A stretch of 64,000 nucleotides of DNA from Meconema thalassinum (GCA_946902985.2 CAMPQE020000053.1:1302001-1366000), one strand, 5' to 3'. Positions 44,851-58,400 are shown, counted from the first letter of the stretch. Made by a program: numbers and translations. The notes: generated from the letters alone by a model not told the origin.

Positions 44851-44950
44851 AAAATCGTCGGATTTTCTAAGAGCGCTAAAAATCCCTCAGTATGCTTTCC
44901 TATGGAGGGAAAGTTCCAACGTTCGTTGCGAGTTTCTGGTTGCGGTGGCA

Positions 44951-46600
44951 TCTAGTAGCCAAGTTCACAGCTAGGTGTCATTGACGGTAGTATCTGGTAG
45001 CAACATTAGGAACTACTGCTTGAAATTGACCGTCTGCAGTCCTTACCTGAATTACAGACTAATAGAGTCATCACAATTCACACCGTTTATCAGGCAGATT
45101 CTACACTCACCCAAAGTACACGGGGTTACATGACCGCGTTGTCGCAGCCCCTAAACTGAGGAACCAACCAAAATCTCTGCGGGAGATATAATTTTGCGTG
45201 AAGACGTAACAGACCGTTAGATAGTTACACATCAGTGTCGAAACCTGGCATAAGGACAGTGTGACCACAAGTATACAAACGGACCCCAAATGACAAGAAG
45301 GTTACCGTCCCCATAAGACAATAAAATGTTTAAAATATGCATAAAATGACAAAAAATAAAGTTAATTAAGCTCCAATTATAAAATACTTTCTCGCAATAA
45401 ATGAGGTCTGATCCTTCTACGAAAACCTGAATATTCTGCCTATTTTCGCCTATCTCCAAGATTGTCCGGTGAAATCTACCTCCGCCTTCCGGCGTGCCGA
45501 GAGGACTTTTTTCATTTCTAGAAGTGCCGCTTCTTCTTTCGCACGAAATAAATTAGGAATGAGCAGTCGTCATAAGTTTGCAAAATCGTCATGTAAGCTG
45601 TCCAGAGTTTCGGACAACTTACAGATATAATTTACATTGGTAAGTTTACATTATATTATATGTACTGAATTTGTGCAGCTTATGATTTTAACACATTCAG
45701 TTACATTTTGATCCCCTATAAAATTATTTATTTCCTTATTATATGAAACTGTGACGTAACCTGATGTTTCATAGTTAACTCACCGGACGTCATCGTTTTA
45801 TGTACTCAGTGCGGATAACTTTATATTTGGGTCATATTATCTAATACTACGTAGAGGAAGCTGACAACTGAAAAGTAACATTCAATTGCTGCTATTGATA
45901 CCGTCCGCCCTCTGCGCCAGCCGACACTAGAGCCTCCTAGTGACTGGACCACACTAACTCCACAACTCACGTCACTTTCTCTTCTGTACGATATGGTTTA
46001 ACTAACGTTGGTGATGAAGTATGTGTGCTAATGTATGACTTTGACATGATACGGAATTGGTTAGTTCTTAATACTTTATTCGGAAGGGGAGCAACAGTAC
46101 AGATTTAGCCTTGCTTTACTTGTCCCTCAGATGGTGGACACATTTTTAACAATAGTCAAATAATATCTAATCTGCGCACTGATGCAAGGCTACAATCAAC
46201 GGGAAACTAGAGCCGTAACGTACTTGCCGAGGAGACCAGGAGGAATAAGAAGCTCTTAAATTGACTTCGTTATGGTCAAGCTGATTTTCCAAAACCTGGC
46301 TTTTAATTGAAAAAAAAAAACTTTGGCGCCAACGTTAACTCCTACGACAATCCGATTGTTATGATTTATATGGAGGAACTACAATGTGAACTTTTAAATA
46401 TAATACAACAAATTCCCTAGAAGGATAGTAAGTATAGGCAGAACAGGTGGTCTCTCAGGGTATATTAGAATATTAATGGATGAAAAACTGAAGAAAAAGA
46501 ACGCACGAAATGTAAGGGGGAAAGCATAATACAGGCTACTGAAATTTGAGGTAAACAAGAGGTGCAAAGCAGCCATAGAATAATGTTTGGAGGAGAAAAG
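44951..46600. other. AT-rich stretch inside copy B's private DNA, no gene seen
   Basis: Frames of up to 75 codons are present, with no recognised motif. No tandem structure or tRNA-like block was found. Confidence 0.35.
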
Positions 46601-46605
46601 TGTAA

Positions 46606-46740
46606 AGGCTAGCTCATGATGTATCGGTTAGCATAATTGTCTGTCGCTCTGGCATGAATTGTAATTGTGGTCGGAGGGCTGGATCGGGGTACACTCAGCC
46701 TGTTGAGGTGGGTCCGATTCCCTCTCCAGCCATCCACAAA
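46606..46740 (+). mobile_element. tRNA-like SINE head
   Basis: GGCTAGCTCATGATGTATCG followed by GTTAGCATAATTG forms an A-box-like part, and GAGGTGGGTCCGATTCCCTC a clear B-box-like part, but they are about 100 nt apart. The ATCGGGGTACACTCAGCCTG block recalls the tRNA-like module of R2. The body may reach to about 46870. Confidence 0.5.
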
Positions 46741-48649
46741 GTTATTTTTCCGCGTCTCCCACTTCTTCTCCAGGCAACCGAGATTTAATATTGGGATCTG
46801 ATTTTGATTGGCCACTAGAAGGCGTATGTTTTTAAGAACCAACAGACATAGGTGATATCCCTGAGTTGCTACGTTGAATATGGGCACATAATCTCATCTG
46901 TTTATGTCTGACTTTATGACAGGCGTATCGAGGGTAACAAAAGTTTGTTTTCAGGAAGTATAACATTGTGCCTAAACCTAGCAAAGTAGCTGACGGATGG
47001 GAAGATTGTCATTGCAATGAATTTCATGATTCATGCTTCTACATTTCCGACCCGAGTAATTTACAAGATAATATAACGACAGCCCAGTTAGGCGAATACT
47101 AGTATTAGTCAGCAGAAGCGTATGGTTAAGGGAATCTGTGATATCAGTATGAAGGAACTCTAAACATCTCAAAGCAGAGAAGGTTGATGGAAGGGGTGGT
47201 CCGCGGCCATTTATAAGCATTGGCATTAGTTAAAAATATAATCAAGCTCAAAGCTTATATGAAGAAAAATGATTGTTGTGCTCAAAAAGAAAAACTAAAT
47301 CTCTCACAAGATAAGTATTAAGAGATTTAGCGAGATTAGACACAGTCTTGATTATGAAAACACAGTAATCACGATGCATAGTTTGAGAACGACCCTAGGT
47401 AGGAAACTAGCTGAGCGAACTATACCAGCTACAGTCATCTAAAGAGATCTCTGAAAAATCATAAACCTGACAAAAAGGAGCTTAGAAAGTTTTGGTAAGA
47501 ACACAGCAAACGAAATGAATAATTGCCAAAGTTCACGAGGCGCATCTCAAGTTGCTGCCATAAGTCAAGATCAAGTACTAGAATATCTACAATAGTAATT
47601 TGTTGGGGAAAATATTGAGAATAAACGCGCGTACTCTAAATGACTAGAGACAATATAAAATACTGAGCAGGGGGATGCCGTGGCTAAACATTTAAAGCTA
47701 TGCAACTGATATAATTTTAAAGCAATTTGAATGCTGATTTTGTCACAATACAAAATGTAGCAGTTGCTTGCAACTAGTTGGTCTCAGAACAAAATTGGAC
47801 TTAAAGGCAAATAATGAAAAATTGCAATTATTGAATAGACTTGATTTTATAAGTAAGAATATCACAGGTAAACGTTCCCCATTAGACACAATGAAGATTT
47901 ACGAGAGTTAAAATAGTTGAAAATTTTCTTCTCCCAACAACTTGGAGTCGCCGTGAAAATTTGAAATATCATTTATAAATGGGAATAATGGGCATGCAAC
48001 AAGGCCTAGACTGCACAAGGATGATAAGAGCTTGGGCCTAGATGGTGCAAGGATGACACAGGGCCTAGACGCCAATAGAATGAGAGCTTCGAAGCTTGTA
48101 TAGTTACAATTAATTTAAAGTATTTAAACTTCCAACTATCCATCAGTTGGACCAAGGAACGCGGTTGACAAATATCACTGAATTATTGCAGAAATGACAG
48201 TTAATTACAAATTCAGAAATGGGGAGGACATCTCATAGATAGAACCTCAGATTTACCAAAAAGAAACAGCAATGATTATGTCATATACTTAATTTGCATC
48301 TAATAGTAGAGGGTGAAGAGAGGACGAAAGGGAATTACGGTCTTCTTACTGTTTGTGTATGGGTACCCAACACTGGAACTGATTGTGCGGCAAATCAGCT
48401 TATTTTTAGGCTCTATGCACTTTTTAGTTTTGAAGTTGAGGATAGAGTTTTTTTTAATATCACTGATTAACATGGTGAATTATTTCCGGGTTGAAAATTT
48501 GCATATTCGCAAAGCTTTTTCAGTCTTGAACATTGATGTAATCGCTTGAGGTTGAGAGTCTAGTGATATGACTAGAGTTGACCCATTACACAGTTAGACA
48601 TGAAGTTACAAAATTCCCACGATGTCAAGTTATTGCCTTTGACAGAGTA

Positions 48650-49310
48650 TAGATAAAACAAGTAGTTCCGTGAAGAACTATACAGCCTATTTTCATATAT
48701 CCTATTTATGTTTATTGTCTCTATCAATATAAAATAATCAGTTTAATAGCTGTAATGGATTCGTAGATATTGAGAACCGTCTAAATAATTCGGATACTCC
48801 CCATTTTGGATTTTTGTATATGTAGGTCATAGAGGTATGTACTATTACATGACGATTATTGTGTAGGTTTAATATTCAAACATCAATCACTTAATTAGGA
48901 CTCAAGAAATAAAATCGAGATTTTAAAATTTTGCACAGTTGCCGTTTTGTGGTTATGAAAATAATTGAAATAAATTTGATGCCAGTGGATTAAAGTTTCT
49001 ATACGCATTTTCCGTACCAAGTTTTTCTGCGCTTGGATGGTGAAATCGCGAGAAAAGTCTATTAAAATGTTTCAACTTCGCTTGGCCACCATGTTCGTTT
49101 TGTTCTTTACAGGTTTTTGAAAGACATGTTGGATTGGTGAGACGTATACAATTTGAAGGGCACGGTTGGGGTCGACCTCACCGAGTTTCATTGAAATCGC
49201 TCCAGCAATTTGGACGTTATTAGGGGGAAACACATACGTACACACACACATGGACAAAAGGTGACCTCATAAGCCCATTTTTTATCCATGTAAATGGCTA
49301 AAAATTGTAA
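48650..49310. other. Segment private to copy B, no gene seen
   Basis: It replaces the LINE fragment found at the same place in copy A. A phrase GAGTTTCATTGAAATCGCTC followed by an ACACAC tail (49185-49250) looks like the 3' end of a mobile element, but no family was identified. Confidence 0.35.
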
Positions 49311-50223
49311 ATCCCCCGTTGCGTCTAGCCAGTAAGTGTACTTTTACATTCAGCATAGATTCTCTCGTTGGTGGAATTGATGTTTGACATAAAAATACTG
49401 ATGATACCCTGCCAGCAAGATAAAAAATATAGCAGATTTGATTACTTGCAAATATAAAGGGAGCTGTTTAACTTATCTATGCATGTTGGTTGACTGACTC
49501 GCGGTTAATGCATGTCAGTTTTCCGAAGTGAAATGTCATGTCCTGTTGTTCGGATTCCACGTATAAAGGAGGTCCTGGTGGCTCATGATCGCATGGTTAA
49601 CGGTCATATAAGACTAAAAGCTTCCTTTGGATGGCGGTGCTGATAGAGCAATTATCACCACTTGGCTTTCACAAAATGTCGGACGAGTGACGGCAGTCCC
49701 TTGTAGATAGACCGAGCGAGTCGGTTGGCTCCCCTTAGAAGAGTAACAAGTGAGAAGGCTCCCGACTAACAATGCGATCGAGGGAGGAAAGGCAGTCGAA
49801 GGGAAGTAGGACAAACGTAGAAAGCATAAATCTTTAAAGCACACACATTTATTTTCTTGAGGCAGAATTCAAATAATGTAGATGTGTGCAGGTTAGCATC
49901 TGTAGAGGACGAGTCGAACTTCTAAAAATCATAATTAGTCGGTGACAACGAGTTCTTACGTTGACTGCAGGGGATGAGCGATTTCAGCTAAGTGCCGCGT
50001 AAGGGCACATTAAGGAGAAGTTTGATGTTTTTGTTGAAAGAAGGGTAATGAATCTCGTTCACTAAAACACACTTAACACAGGCATGAGCAAAAGCACAAG
50101 GAGAGAGCAAAAACACACAGAAATCTCTGTTGGTGGTTTTCACGAAATAAAAAGATAGGAGAGAGCGAAAAACAATAAAACGCAATATGGGTACAAACTA
50201 CGTAAGGTGTATATTCAAGGAAT

Positions 50224-50227
50224 ATAC
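50224..50227. other. Target-site duplication ATAC, left
   Basis: ATAC directly precedes the left LTR and recurs at 63067-63070 after the right LTR. Copy A shows the undisturbed site once, in GGAATATACCAACATCG at about 7026-7042. Confidence 0.93.
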
Positions 50228-53200
50228 TGAACCCTTGCAAAGAAGCATATGAGACTCAGTTTCGGGGGGTGTAACCGTTCATATCGTAAGTTGTTGTCGA
50301 GGCGCTTCATTAACTTGCAGGGTAACATATAACAAAATAACATGCTGGAAAGTGTGAAGCCAGGGTTAAAACAAATGAATTTAATAACAAATCACCATAT
50401 TTACACTTAACAAATAAACAACAAAAAACTCCCATCTTACTCCCACTTAATAAAAATGCCAAAAACTAGGCGAAAATCTCTGGAGAGATTAATTACCTGG
50501 ACCGAGTGTCCCTAAGATAAAATACAAAAGTGACCATTTATGTGCGTATGCCGTTCTACATGCATCACGATGTGTACAATGAATGCGTGATTCGTCATCA
50601 TCCAGAATGATCCTTCAGACAACGAATCCACATTTCTTAGAGCTAGACCGACACGGGGGAACACAACTACAATACTTAAAATTAAACCGACACTTCCTAA
50701 ATCTAATATAAACAAACACAAAATTTCCATGTGAAATTGGAATCAAATTGCCGTAGCAACATTTACTGCCTAAAAACTTAGGACTTCTCATATAAATCAA
50801 CACAAGTACATTAACACGTGACCAAATAAAAATACACAAATGACCGCTGTCAAAATTTACAAATACTCTACCACTACACCGCACGGGTGTGACACACAAA
50901 AATTACATGAATCGAGTCATCAACAAAGCAATAGGCACACAGCCAACATTTACGTTAATAATACAATATTTTACCCATACAACGTACAACAAGCCGTTAC
51001 ACACATGGCAAACTCCCAATTAATTATGGCTTAAAAATCACCATCACAATGAACAGGTTTGCTACATGAAAGCTTACAGGGGTCAGTCGGACAAATAGGA
51101 CTGCCTATCAAAATAAGTCACAGGCAAAACGGGCGATTTGTGGAACTCTGCATGTCTGTCAACCCACGTGTCAAAAACCTCGACCTCCCAGGACATGGGG
51201 TCGAATCTCGAAGAAGTGTGCCCCAAAGCACAACAATACATGTGTGTGTCAGAAAAACATGGACAAGAAACAGCAGTCTCCCAAGAGCACCCTGTCTTTC
51301 CATCAAAAATACAACAGCAGCAAAAATATGAGAGCGGTAGGACTTCCACCCCTTCCTCACGTAAAATCAACACACACTTGACACAATCACACACACAAAT
51401 CACACGTATGGGTTTTGACAGACCCTGAAATAAAAAGACACAAATAATATCCACATACTGGCGCCATCGTTCTATGCCGTGACTAGTCAACCTGAAAAAG
51501 GACTCAAAAAAAATCTATCAAATTAGAACAAAGGTGTTCTACAAATTACTTTTAAGTTGGTGCGCTTGGCAACCCTAATATGAATAATAACCTGTTCAGC
51601 AAATATCTTACAGTAATTTCCTCCCATTCCTATTTCAAATATTAACGTTAATAAAGCACCATTTATCGAATGTAACGGGTTCCGCATTTGCAAGGATAAA
51701 AATCACGCACGCACGCCGCGCGCATTACATATGACTCGAGGAAAAACAAATATCTAACAAACACTTTGGCCACGCGCCAACGGACATTTAAAACATTGAG
51801 CGTCGGTGCAAGAAAAACTCTAAACAACAAGATAAGAAACATGACTATTTACAAAGTTCCCCGGCCAAATCTAACTACATAATTGAAATAATCCAATTTT
51901 AGTACATCACCGTTCTGCCTGTAGAACTAAGGACATCCTCCTCAACCCATTGCCCCTATGGACAAATTAGCACTCCATAGTAGTCGTCTGCGTTGATCTG
52001 TTGAAGTTCATCCCAACTCCAAACCACGTGCTGATCATCTTGGTATCGACTCCTTGGCAGAAAAGTTCAATGTTAATTATTTTACCTATCTATAATCGCT
52101 TGTAGGTTACTCAGTTCACCCACAATTGTCCTAATGCGATTAATTGCGAAGACTGGCCCTAGGTATCTCGCACACACGCACTATAAAACACATAAAAATA
52201 CACGGCAATATGTACATAAAATATACACCTCGAGACCACGTCACTGGCTTGTTAGCAAGTTTAAGATCTTGGCTGCACTAGCAGTCGCTATCTTGCTCGG
52301 TATTTCCGTCATGTACTGTGGACCTTTGCTCCTGTGAGCGCTAATTAGGGTGATACAATACTTCCCCCTTAGAGCTGAACTCGTCGTCTTTAAATAAATG
52401 TTACAAGTTATCACGCACTGGCGTGAAATATTTAGCTCACAAAATAAAGTTGATTCCAGAATTAAAGAAAATGTATTCGAGGTTTAAAATTCGATAATGC
52501 AATCGCTGTGACATTAGCTCCTCAGAGCTCCCAAATAAAATGACTTAACCAAATTCAGAGCGTAAAAATCACGATACAAACTGGCGTGAAGTAAGCCCCT
52601 CACGGCTCCGAAACGATTGACTTCTGCTAAATTCGAGCGTCAAAAATCACAATACAAACTTGCGTGAACTAAGCCTCTCAAGGCTCCACAAAGAATGACT
52701 TCTACTAAATTCGAGCGTCAAAAATCACAATACAAACTGGCGTGAAGTTAGCCCCTCACGGCTCCACAAAGAATGACTTAGATTGGCGTCAGGCCAAACT
52801 ATTTATTAGAAAACTGACAGGGCGGAGGGGTGGGGTGGAGTCGAATAAAAAACTCCCAGAGTTTTTGTCTCACAAAGATGGGACTAGTGTCATTCTTCTT
52901 CAAATAAATCAAACGTCTCAAATTACTCGTGCGGAAATTAATCCGTTCGGCGTTTCTCTAGATATCCATTTCCGCGTGGTCATGGCTTGGTCTCTTGTGA
53001 TTGGCTGATTCAATCGTATGTTCGTTACAAGAGCCTCGTGCTCCTTCCTTTATGGTTCCAATTTTGGTACAGTAGTTGCTCAATTTGGCCGTGAACCCGA
53101 CTAATTCAAGCCGTCCCCCAAGAATAGCTACCAGCTCAGCTCCTGTTGCAATATTACGAAATGCTAGCCTCCTTTATATCCATGTCGACTTCCTCAAGTA

Positions 53201-53268
53201 CTACCTGGTCCGTAGTAATAATAATAATAAATATGAATACTTATTTATCGAAGATCAATAAGGGTTCA
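50228..53268 (-). repeat. Left LTR (3' LTR of the element)
   Basis: It starts TGAACCCTTGC and ends AGGGTTCA, an exact 6-bp inverted terminal match. At 3 kb it is unusually long for a gypsy element. It contains three or more 78-bp tandem units at 52545-52780 and a TAA microsatellite near its right end. Open frames of up to 135 codons inside are mirrored in the other LTR only because the LTRs are duplicates. Confidence 0.97.
52545..52780. repeat. 78-bp tandem units in the left LTR
   Basis: ATACAAACTGGCGTGAAGTA and relatives start at 52574, 52652 and 52730, an exact 78-bp period. Each is followed by CCCCTCACGGCTCC-like text and AAATTCGAGCGTCAAAAATC. Such repeats in LTRs commonly act as enhancers; function here is inference. 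Confidence 0.9.
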
Positions 53269-53599
53269 TTTATCCTCAGCAAGGTTTTGAAATTCGAAAC
53301 AATTTATTGGTTTGGATTTCAAAAACAAAATCCACTGTAGTAACAACACATCTCTTTAAATCTCACTCAGCTGCTCGAGTGTACGCCCCTCTGACTCAAT
53401 TAGTGTGCTCTCCTTCGCTGGAATGTCATTCATACTTCCTGACTAGGTCTCCCCCTTCCCCTCAAGTAGTTGCCACTCCTGTCGACTCAGCTGCTCGTTG
53501 TTTACAAACAAAGTGCGTACTCTGGCGCTCCCCGTGGATTTGGGTGTTGGCTTTCAAAATAAAATTTTTGCAATACTGATTCTGCACACATCATCTTTC
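53269..53599. other. Tail between integrase stop and 3' LTR, including a weak polypurine tract
   Basis: No envelope-like frame is seen. On the minus strand TGAGGATAAA directly abuts the LTR start (53268). It is purine-rich except for Ts and is the only candidate plus-strand primer, but it is short and imperfect. Confidence 0.45.
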
Positions 53600-54124
53600 C
53601 TAGTCATCAAATGGTTCCCTTCTGTAGTAAGGTTTTAAATTGGCGCTATTAAAAACAGATTTTGCACCAGTGCTCACTTCTTCCAGCCTGTAGGCATTGT
53701 TACCCAGATTCTTAATTACCCGGAACGGGCCAATAAATTTCGGACAGAACTTGGCGAAGACTTTGTTCTTAGGGTCGGATATCGGTGGTCTACGAACCAG
53801 CACTAGTTCTTGTTCTTGTAACTCTCGGTGAAACTTCTTTCCTCGGTACCGTCTCAGCCTTCGGTCCGCTTGGTTCCTCATGTGCTCTCTCGTTCGCTGG
53901 ATTCGCAAATAATGCGCTAATAATGGATCCCTTGGGCAAGGAATGATCTTGTCCCAAGTTCTTTCTGGCAATCTGTTGTGGTGTACAATCAGTGGGACTT
54001 GACCCGTCGACTCGTGCTTAGTGGTGTTCATGCACATCTCAATTTCCCCTACTTTATCAACCCATTTATTGTGCTCGTTAGGAATCATTACTCTGTAGTA
54101 CGTTGCAACACAGCGAATTGTTCT
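53600..54124 (-). pseudogene. pol: Integrase C-terminal part, downstream of the stop
   Basis: The frame 54088-53600 is in the same phase as the upstream integrase frame and continues it after the TAG at 54125. It reads WVDKVGEIEMCMNTTKHEST, GQVPLIVHHNRLP and, near the end, KFIGPFRVIKNLGNNAYRLE. The GPF-type block is the integrase C-terminal domain that binds DNA and, in some clades, chromatin. No chromodomain is visible after it. Confidence 0.9.
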
Positions 54125-55099
54125 CTAGCTCGGATTTCCACACGGATGACGAATGCTTGAAAATACGTGTTTTATTCCTAGGCTCTCCAAACCTTGCCTA
54201 AAAACATTGCTCGTGAAATAGGTACCGTGATCTGATAGAATGGATTCCGGCTTCCCAAGCATCGGAATAACTTTGTTCTTAATTCGACTGAGGACTTGTC
54301 TTGATGTCGTCTTCTGAATAGGACATAGCACGACCATCTTCGAAAATACGTCGACACACACCAGAAGGTGTCGGCATCCACGCTTTCCTTTTACTAAAGG
54401 GCCAAAGCAATCAATAGCGAGCATCTCGCATGGTTTCTGAGGTAACAGTGGTCTTGGAGGTTGTTTCAGAATAAAGTTGTTCGGTTTTGTGCGCTGGCAT
54501 GCGTCACACGTTCTAATTACTTCAACATTGGTGATTCTCATCTTCGGCCAAGTAAAGGTCTCCCCTATCGTAGCTTCAGTCTTATCCGTGCCGATATGTG
54601 CTAGGCTCTCGTGAACATGCCAAGTTAATCCCCTCTGTAGTGATGCTGGAACTAAGATTCGCAGTTTAGTATGATGCTCATCCACGTACTTATGTAACAA
54701 GTTATTTATGTAGTGAAATCTCGCTTGTTTAGCACTGGCTTCTCGGTACTCCGGTGAATTTGGTTGTAATTCCTTCCTGTAGAATTTTATCATCATCATC
54801 ATCCATGGGTCTGCTTCTTGCTCCTTCCGAATATCCTTCAATCTTGCCAAAAACTCACGAGCCTTAGGTGTTAATGTAATATTGTGAACTTCCGCTGTTA
54901 CTTCGTTTCCGTCCTCAGGATTTCTACTCAAGGCATCCGGTATGACGTTCATCCTTCCAGGGCAATGCTCTATTGTGATGCCAAACTGCTGTATGTAGAT
55001 GGACCAGCGCGTAACTCTCTCACTTGCCATTGTTGTCTTGAATAAAAATGTCAGTGCATGGTGGTCGGTTCTAACAATGATGGAATAACCATAGATCAT
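54125..55099 (-). pseudogene. pol: RNase H end and integrase N-terminal plus core domains
   Basis: The 324-codon frame starts inside RNase H (IVRTDHHALTFLF, then PDALSRNP with catalytic Asp residues). The HHCC zinc-binding region follows (HVHESLAHIG, then CDACQRTK, residues 161-205), then the DDE core with D230 (LAIDCFGP) and D290 (ILSDHGTYF). The frame ends in a TAG immediately after HPCGNPS, at residue 325. That is 35 positions after D290, exactly where the catalytic Glu of the DDE triad sits in this family (compare VTER in the fragment at 36166-36672). The stop thus removes the third catalytic residue and the C-terminal domain. Confidence 0.95.
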
Positions 55100-55105
55100 C
55101 TTGCG

Positions 55106-55414
55106 TCACCGTAGAAGAGAATAGAGAATTGCTAGTAGCTCAAGTTCCGTAACTGTGTAGTTCCTCTCATGTTTCCGTAATTTACGACTCGTAAATGCCA
55201 AATAGGATTTCTTCTTGGGTTCTTCAGCGTCCTCTTGGTACAGCATAGCACCAATCCCAATTAATGAAGCATCTGCTTGAATAATAAATTGCTTCTCAAA
55301 ATCCGGATATCCAAGTTTCACACAGTTTTCCAATAAATCCTTCGTTGCTTTAAAAGACCTGTCGCACTCCTCGTTCCACGACCATCGATTCGCTTTCTTC
55401 AACATCTCCTGCAT
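55106..55414 (-). pseudogene. pol: RT connection and RNase H first half
   Basis: The frame encodes RWSWNEECDRSFKATKDLL, IIQADASLIGIGAMLYQED (first RNase H Asp) and YTVTELELLAILYSLL (catalytic Glu). It is followed by an in-frame TGA at 55106-55108 and then continues in phase in the 54125-55099 frame, so a single nonsense change splits RNase H. A CGA arginine codon mutated at a CpG is a plausible origin (inference). Confidence 0.93.
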
Positions 55415-55419
55415 AGGTG

Positions 55420-58400
55420 CTACTGTTTCTGTGTAACCAGGGCAATTTTCTTAAAGAAGCCTGTCACTCCCAAAAACGCTCTTACATGTTTGACTTTGGT
55501 AGGTGTGGGAAATTTCTTAATAGCATCAATCTTGGCTGGATTAGGCCGCACGCCCTCGACATCAATTATATGCCCCAAGTATAAAATCTCGCTCTGGCAA
55601 AAATGTGAATTCTTTAGGTTGATTTTGAAGTTCATGGTTCTCAAGTTGTCCAACAGTTTATTTAAATTTATCAGGTGTTCCTCCATTGTCTCAGAAGCAA
55701 TTAATATGTCGTCAACATATCTCGTGGTGAAGTTCTTGACCTCCTCAGTCAGATTTCTATCGAGTGCTCTAATGAGTGCACAGCCCGCAGTTTTCACGCC
55801 AAAGGGCATTCGACACCAGATATAACTTTGATTATCGAATAAAAATCCCGTCAACAGTTGGGATTTTTCTTCGAGTTCAAGATGGTGGAAACTATTCGTC
55901 AAATCAACACTTGAGTATATCTTCTTCCCACGGAAGCCTTTCAAAACATCTTTAATCCTAGGTGCTTGGTCATGCTCAACTAGCAGTTTGCTGTTCAAAA
56001 TTCGCGCGTCTAGGCATAGCCTAATTGATCCGTTTGGCTTGGTCACAGCCAATATTGCGTTCAGGTAAGGGGTTGCCGCTTTCCTTATCATGCCAGAATC
56101 TAATAAGTTAGTAATAATGTCCTTCACCTGAAAAAAATGTTTCTCTGGGATCGGGTACAATTTACTTTTAAATGGGGTCCAATCTGTTACCTGCATAGCA
56201 TATTGAAAATTTAAAACTTTCCCAGGTACTGTGTCAAAAGCTCCTTTGTGTAATCTTAAAATTTCTTCCAGTCTTCTTTTATGCGGTTCCCCTACGATGG
56301 CCTCCTTAAGTCGCTCCTGAAGTAGAATTTCAAATTTGGTTCCGCTAATTTCTTCTTCTGCCAAATGCACCCACAGTTCCTGTGAAATATCTCGGCTGTC
56401 AATTTCTAGCATTGCTGTCTGGCTGACTCGCTCCCCCATCAAGATCTTATCTCCGGCCTCATTAGTGCATTCCTCAACAACCCAAGTATTGGCCTCTCTC
56501 TCCAACGGACTCTCTTCCATATTTAAACCCACATGATTCAACCCCTCTACTTGTTTGAAGCTTACAGTGTTGTTATGTAAGTCAATTACAGCATGAAAAT
56601 CGCAGATGAAGTTGGCTCCTAAAATTATGTTGTAGTTCATCTTTGGAATAACAATGAATGTTTGAGAGAAAGTATGGCTCAATATTTCCAAATCCAGAAA
56701 TGCTTGCTGTTTACAATTCATAGTTTTATCAGGAATAACACCTCTGACTTTCATTAGCGGTACCGGCATAATAGGAACAGTCTGTTTCATTCCTATTTCC
56801 TTTATCAAACTTTCAGTGACTAAGCTCACCTGGCTACCTGTATCAATCAAACATCTCACCCTCATGCCTCCAACATGCGCGTAAATAATTGGTAGCTGTC
56901 TGATAACGTTTTCACGGTTCTTCACCACTTCCTCCAGGCAGTCGTCCGGGAATGCTACCCACTGTTCTATAATGGCCACGATCATCTCTTCTCGCTCCCT
57001 GGCGACCTCCATTTTCAGCCTGTCACCTTTCAGTTCATTTGGTTTTTTTTTATCCCGGGACCCATTTATCGTGTTTCGCCGGTTGTCATTCTGTCGCTCC
57101 TGTTGTCTCAATAAACTCTCCGCCCCCTCTCCTTGATGGTTGTCTGGGCTCTGTCTATTCGCCATGGCACGCCCCCACTTCTCTTTCTCCGCTTCTTCAG
57201 TACTTAATTGATCCAAGTGTTTACGTGATTCATTATATCGCTCATCCCAGTTGTTCCGATAATCTCCCCTATTTTCTTGGCGATAGTCCCTGCCGTTATT
57301 CCATCTACCATCTCCATTTCTTTGGTAAGGTCTACCTTGTCTCTGGTTTCCCCTCCAATTTGTGTACTCCCGCTGGTACGTCCACTGACTGTTATGATTT
57401 TGATTGTTCTGATTATATCTCCCGCGGTTATTCTGATAATTCTGATTGTTATTATGGAACTGGTTTCGGCCGTCAAAATCTTGTCTTCTTGGCGTGAATT
57501 GTGTCCCTGTGGACTGTGTCTTAGTTTGGTTCCCCTGGCTGTGGTTACTTTGGAGTCCCTGAACTACCTCTGCCGTGTTGACACATTCCAGATTCCTTCT
57601 TCCTGTCTGTGGGCTTACCATACTCGTTTCGTCTAAGTGTCTGAGTAATTCTTCGGCTTGGACTGCGGTTTGAATGTTCCCTGCGACTAATAGTTGTTGG
57701 ATGTGCATTGGGAGTTGTTTCCCGATGGACAGAACCATATTTGGCTCGCTAGGCGGGTCGTCAAAATCTCTGAATTTTACCAATTGCTGACTGAAGAATT
57801 CTGAAAAACGGGTTGGATGCGTACTATGATATTTGCGCGTGTACAGGTCCATTCTCAACCCCTGCTGTAACGAAGGACTCCAAAACTTCTTCAAAAATGC
57901 CTCGCGGAATTGAGCCATGTCTGTGAACGTGCACTTGAAGCTTAAAAACCAGGTTAGGCTAGGTCCTTCTAAAAATTTCTCCACTAGTCTTAATTGTTTC
58001 TCGGGGCCGATGTGCTGGTCATTAAAGTAATCAGTTAATTGTCGTAGAAATGCTTTGGGAGTAGTTCCTGAATGTTCCTTAAACTTATCGGGCTTAAAAT
58101 CATTACCCCGAATGACTTGGATGACTTGGGCTGGTGCCAAGTTCGGTTGCGGCGTTGAAGTCTCCCCCCTGTATTGCTGGAATGCATTACTCGTTAGTCT
58201 GGGACTTTGACCCCGGCTCGTATCCTCAGCCAGCTTCAAACCTGCGGGACTTCCAATACTTGTTTGCTTCTCCTGTATATTTTCAGTCGAAAATACTGTC
58301 GCATTCTCTAAAGATCTAATCTCGTTTTTGATGATTAACTCTGAGTGTTCCTGTAATTTTGACTTTACATTTTCCTCCAATGCCTGCATTCGCTTTAAAA

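Larger units (their letters stand above)
42747..50227. repeat. Long dispersed repeat, copy B (left part)
   Basis: This is the paralogue of copy A, listed there block by block. It continues after the gypsy insertion at 63067. Private DNA in copy B includes 43450-46915 and 48650-49310. The left limit is uncertain: GTAT at 42747-42750 equals the target of the old LTR in copy A. Confidence 0.85.

Noticed and set aside
51083..51490. 135-codon minus frame inside both LTRs, with a similar open frame in the old LTR (360-749)
   Set aside because: The two young LTRs are duplicates, so agreement is expected. Comparison with the old LTR shows the frames do not stay in phase through the N-terminal third, and Cys/Val-rich content follows from GT/CA-rich DNA.
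53269..53599. An envelope gene after integrase
   Set aside because: Only about 330 bp separate integrase from the 3' LTR, with no signal peptide, transmembrane segment or long frame.
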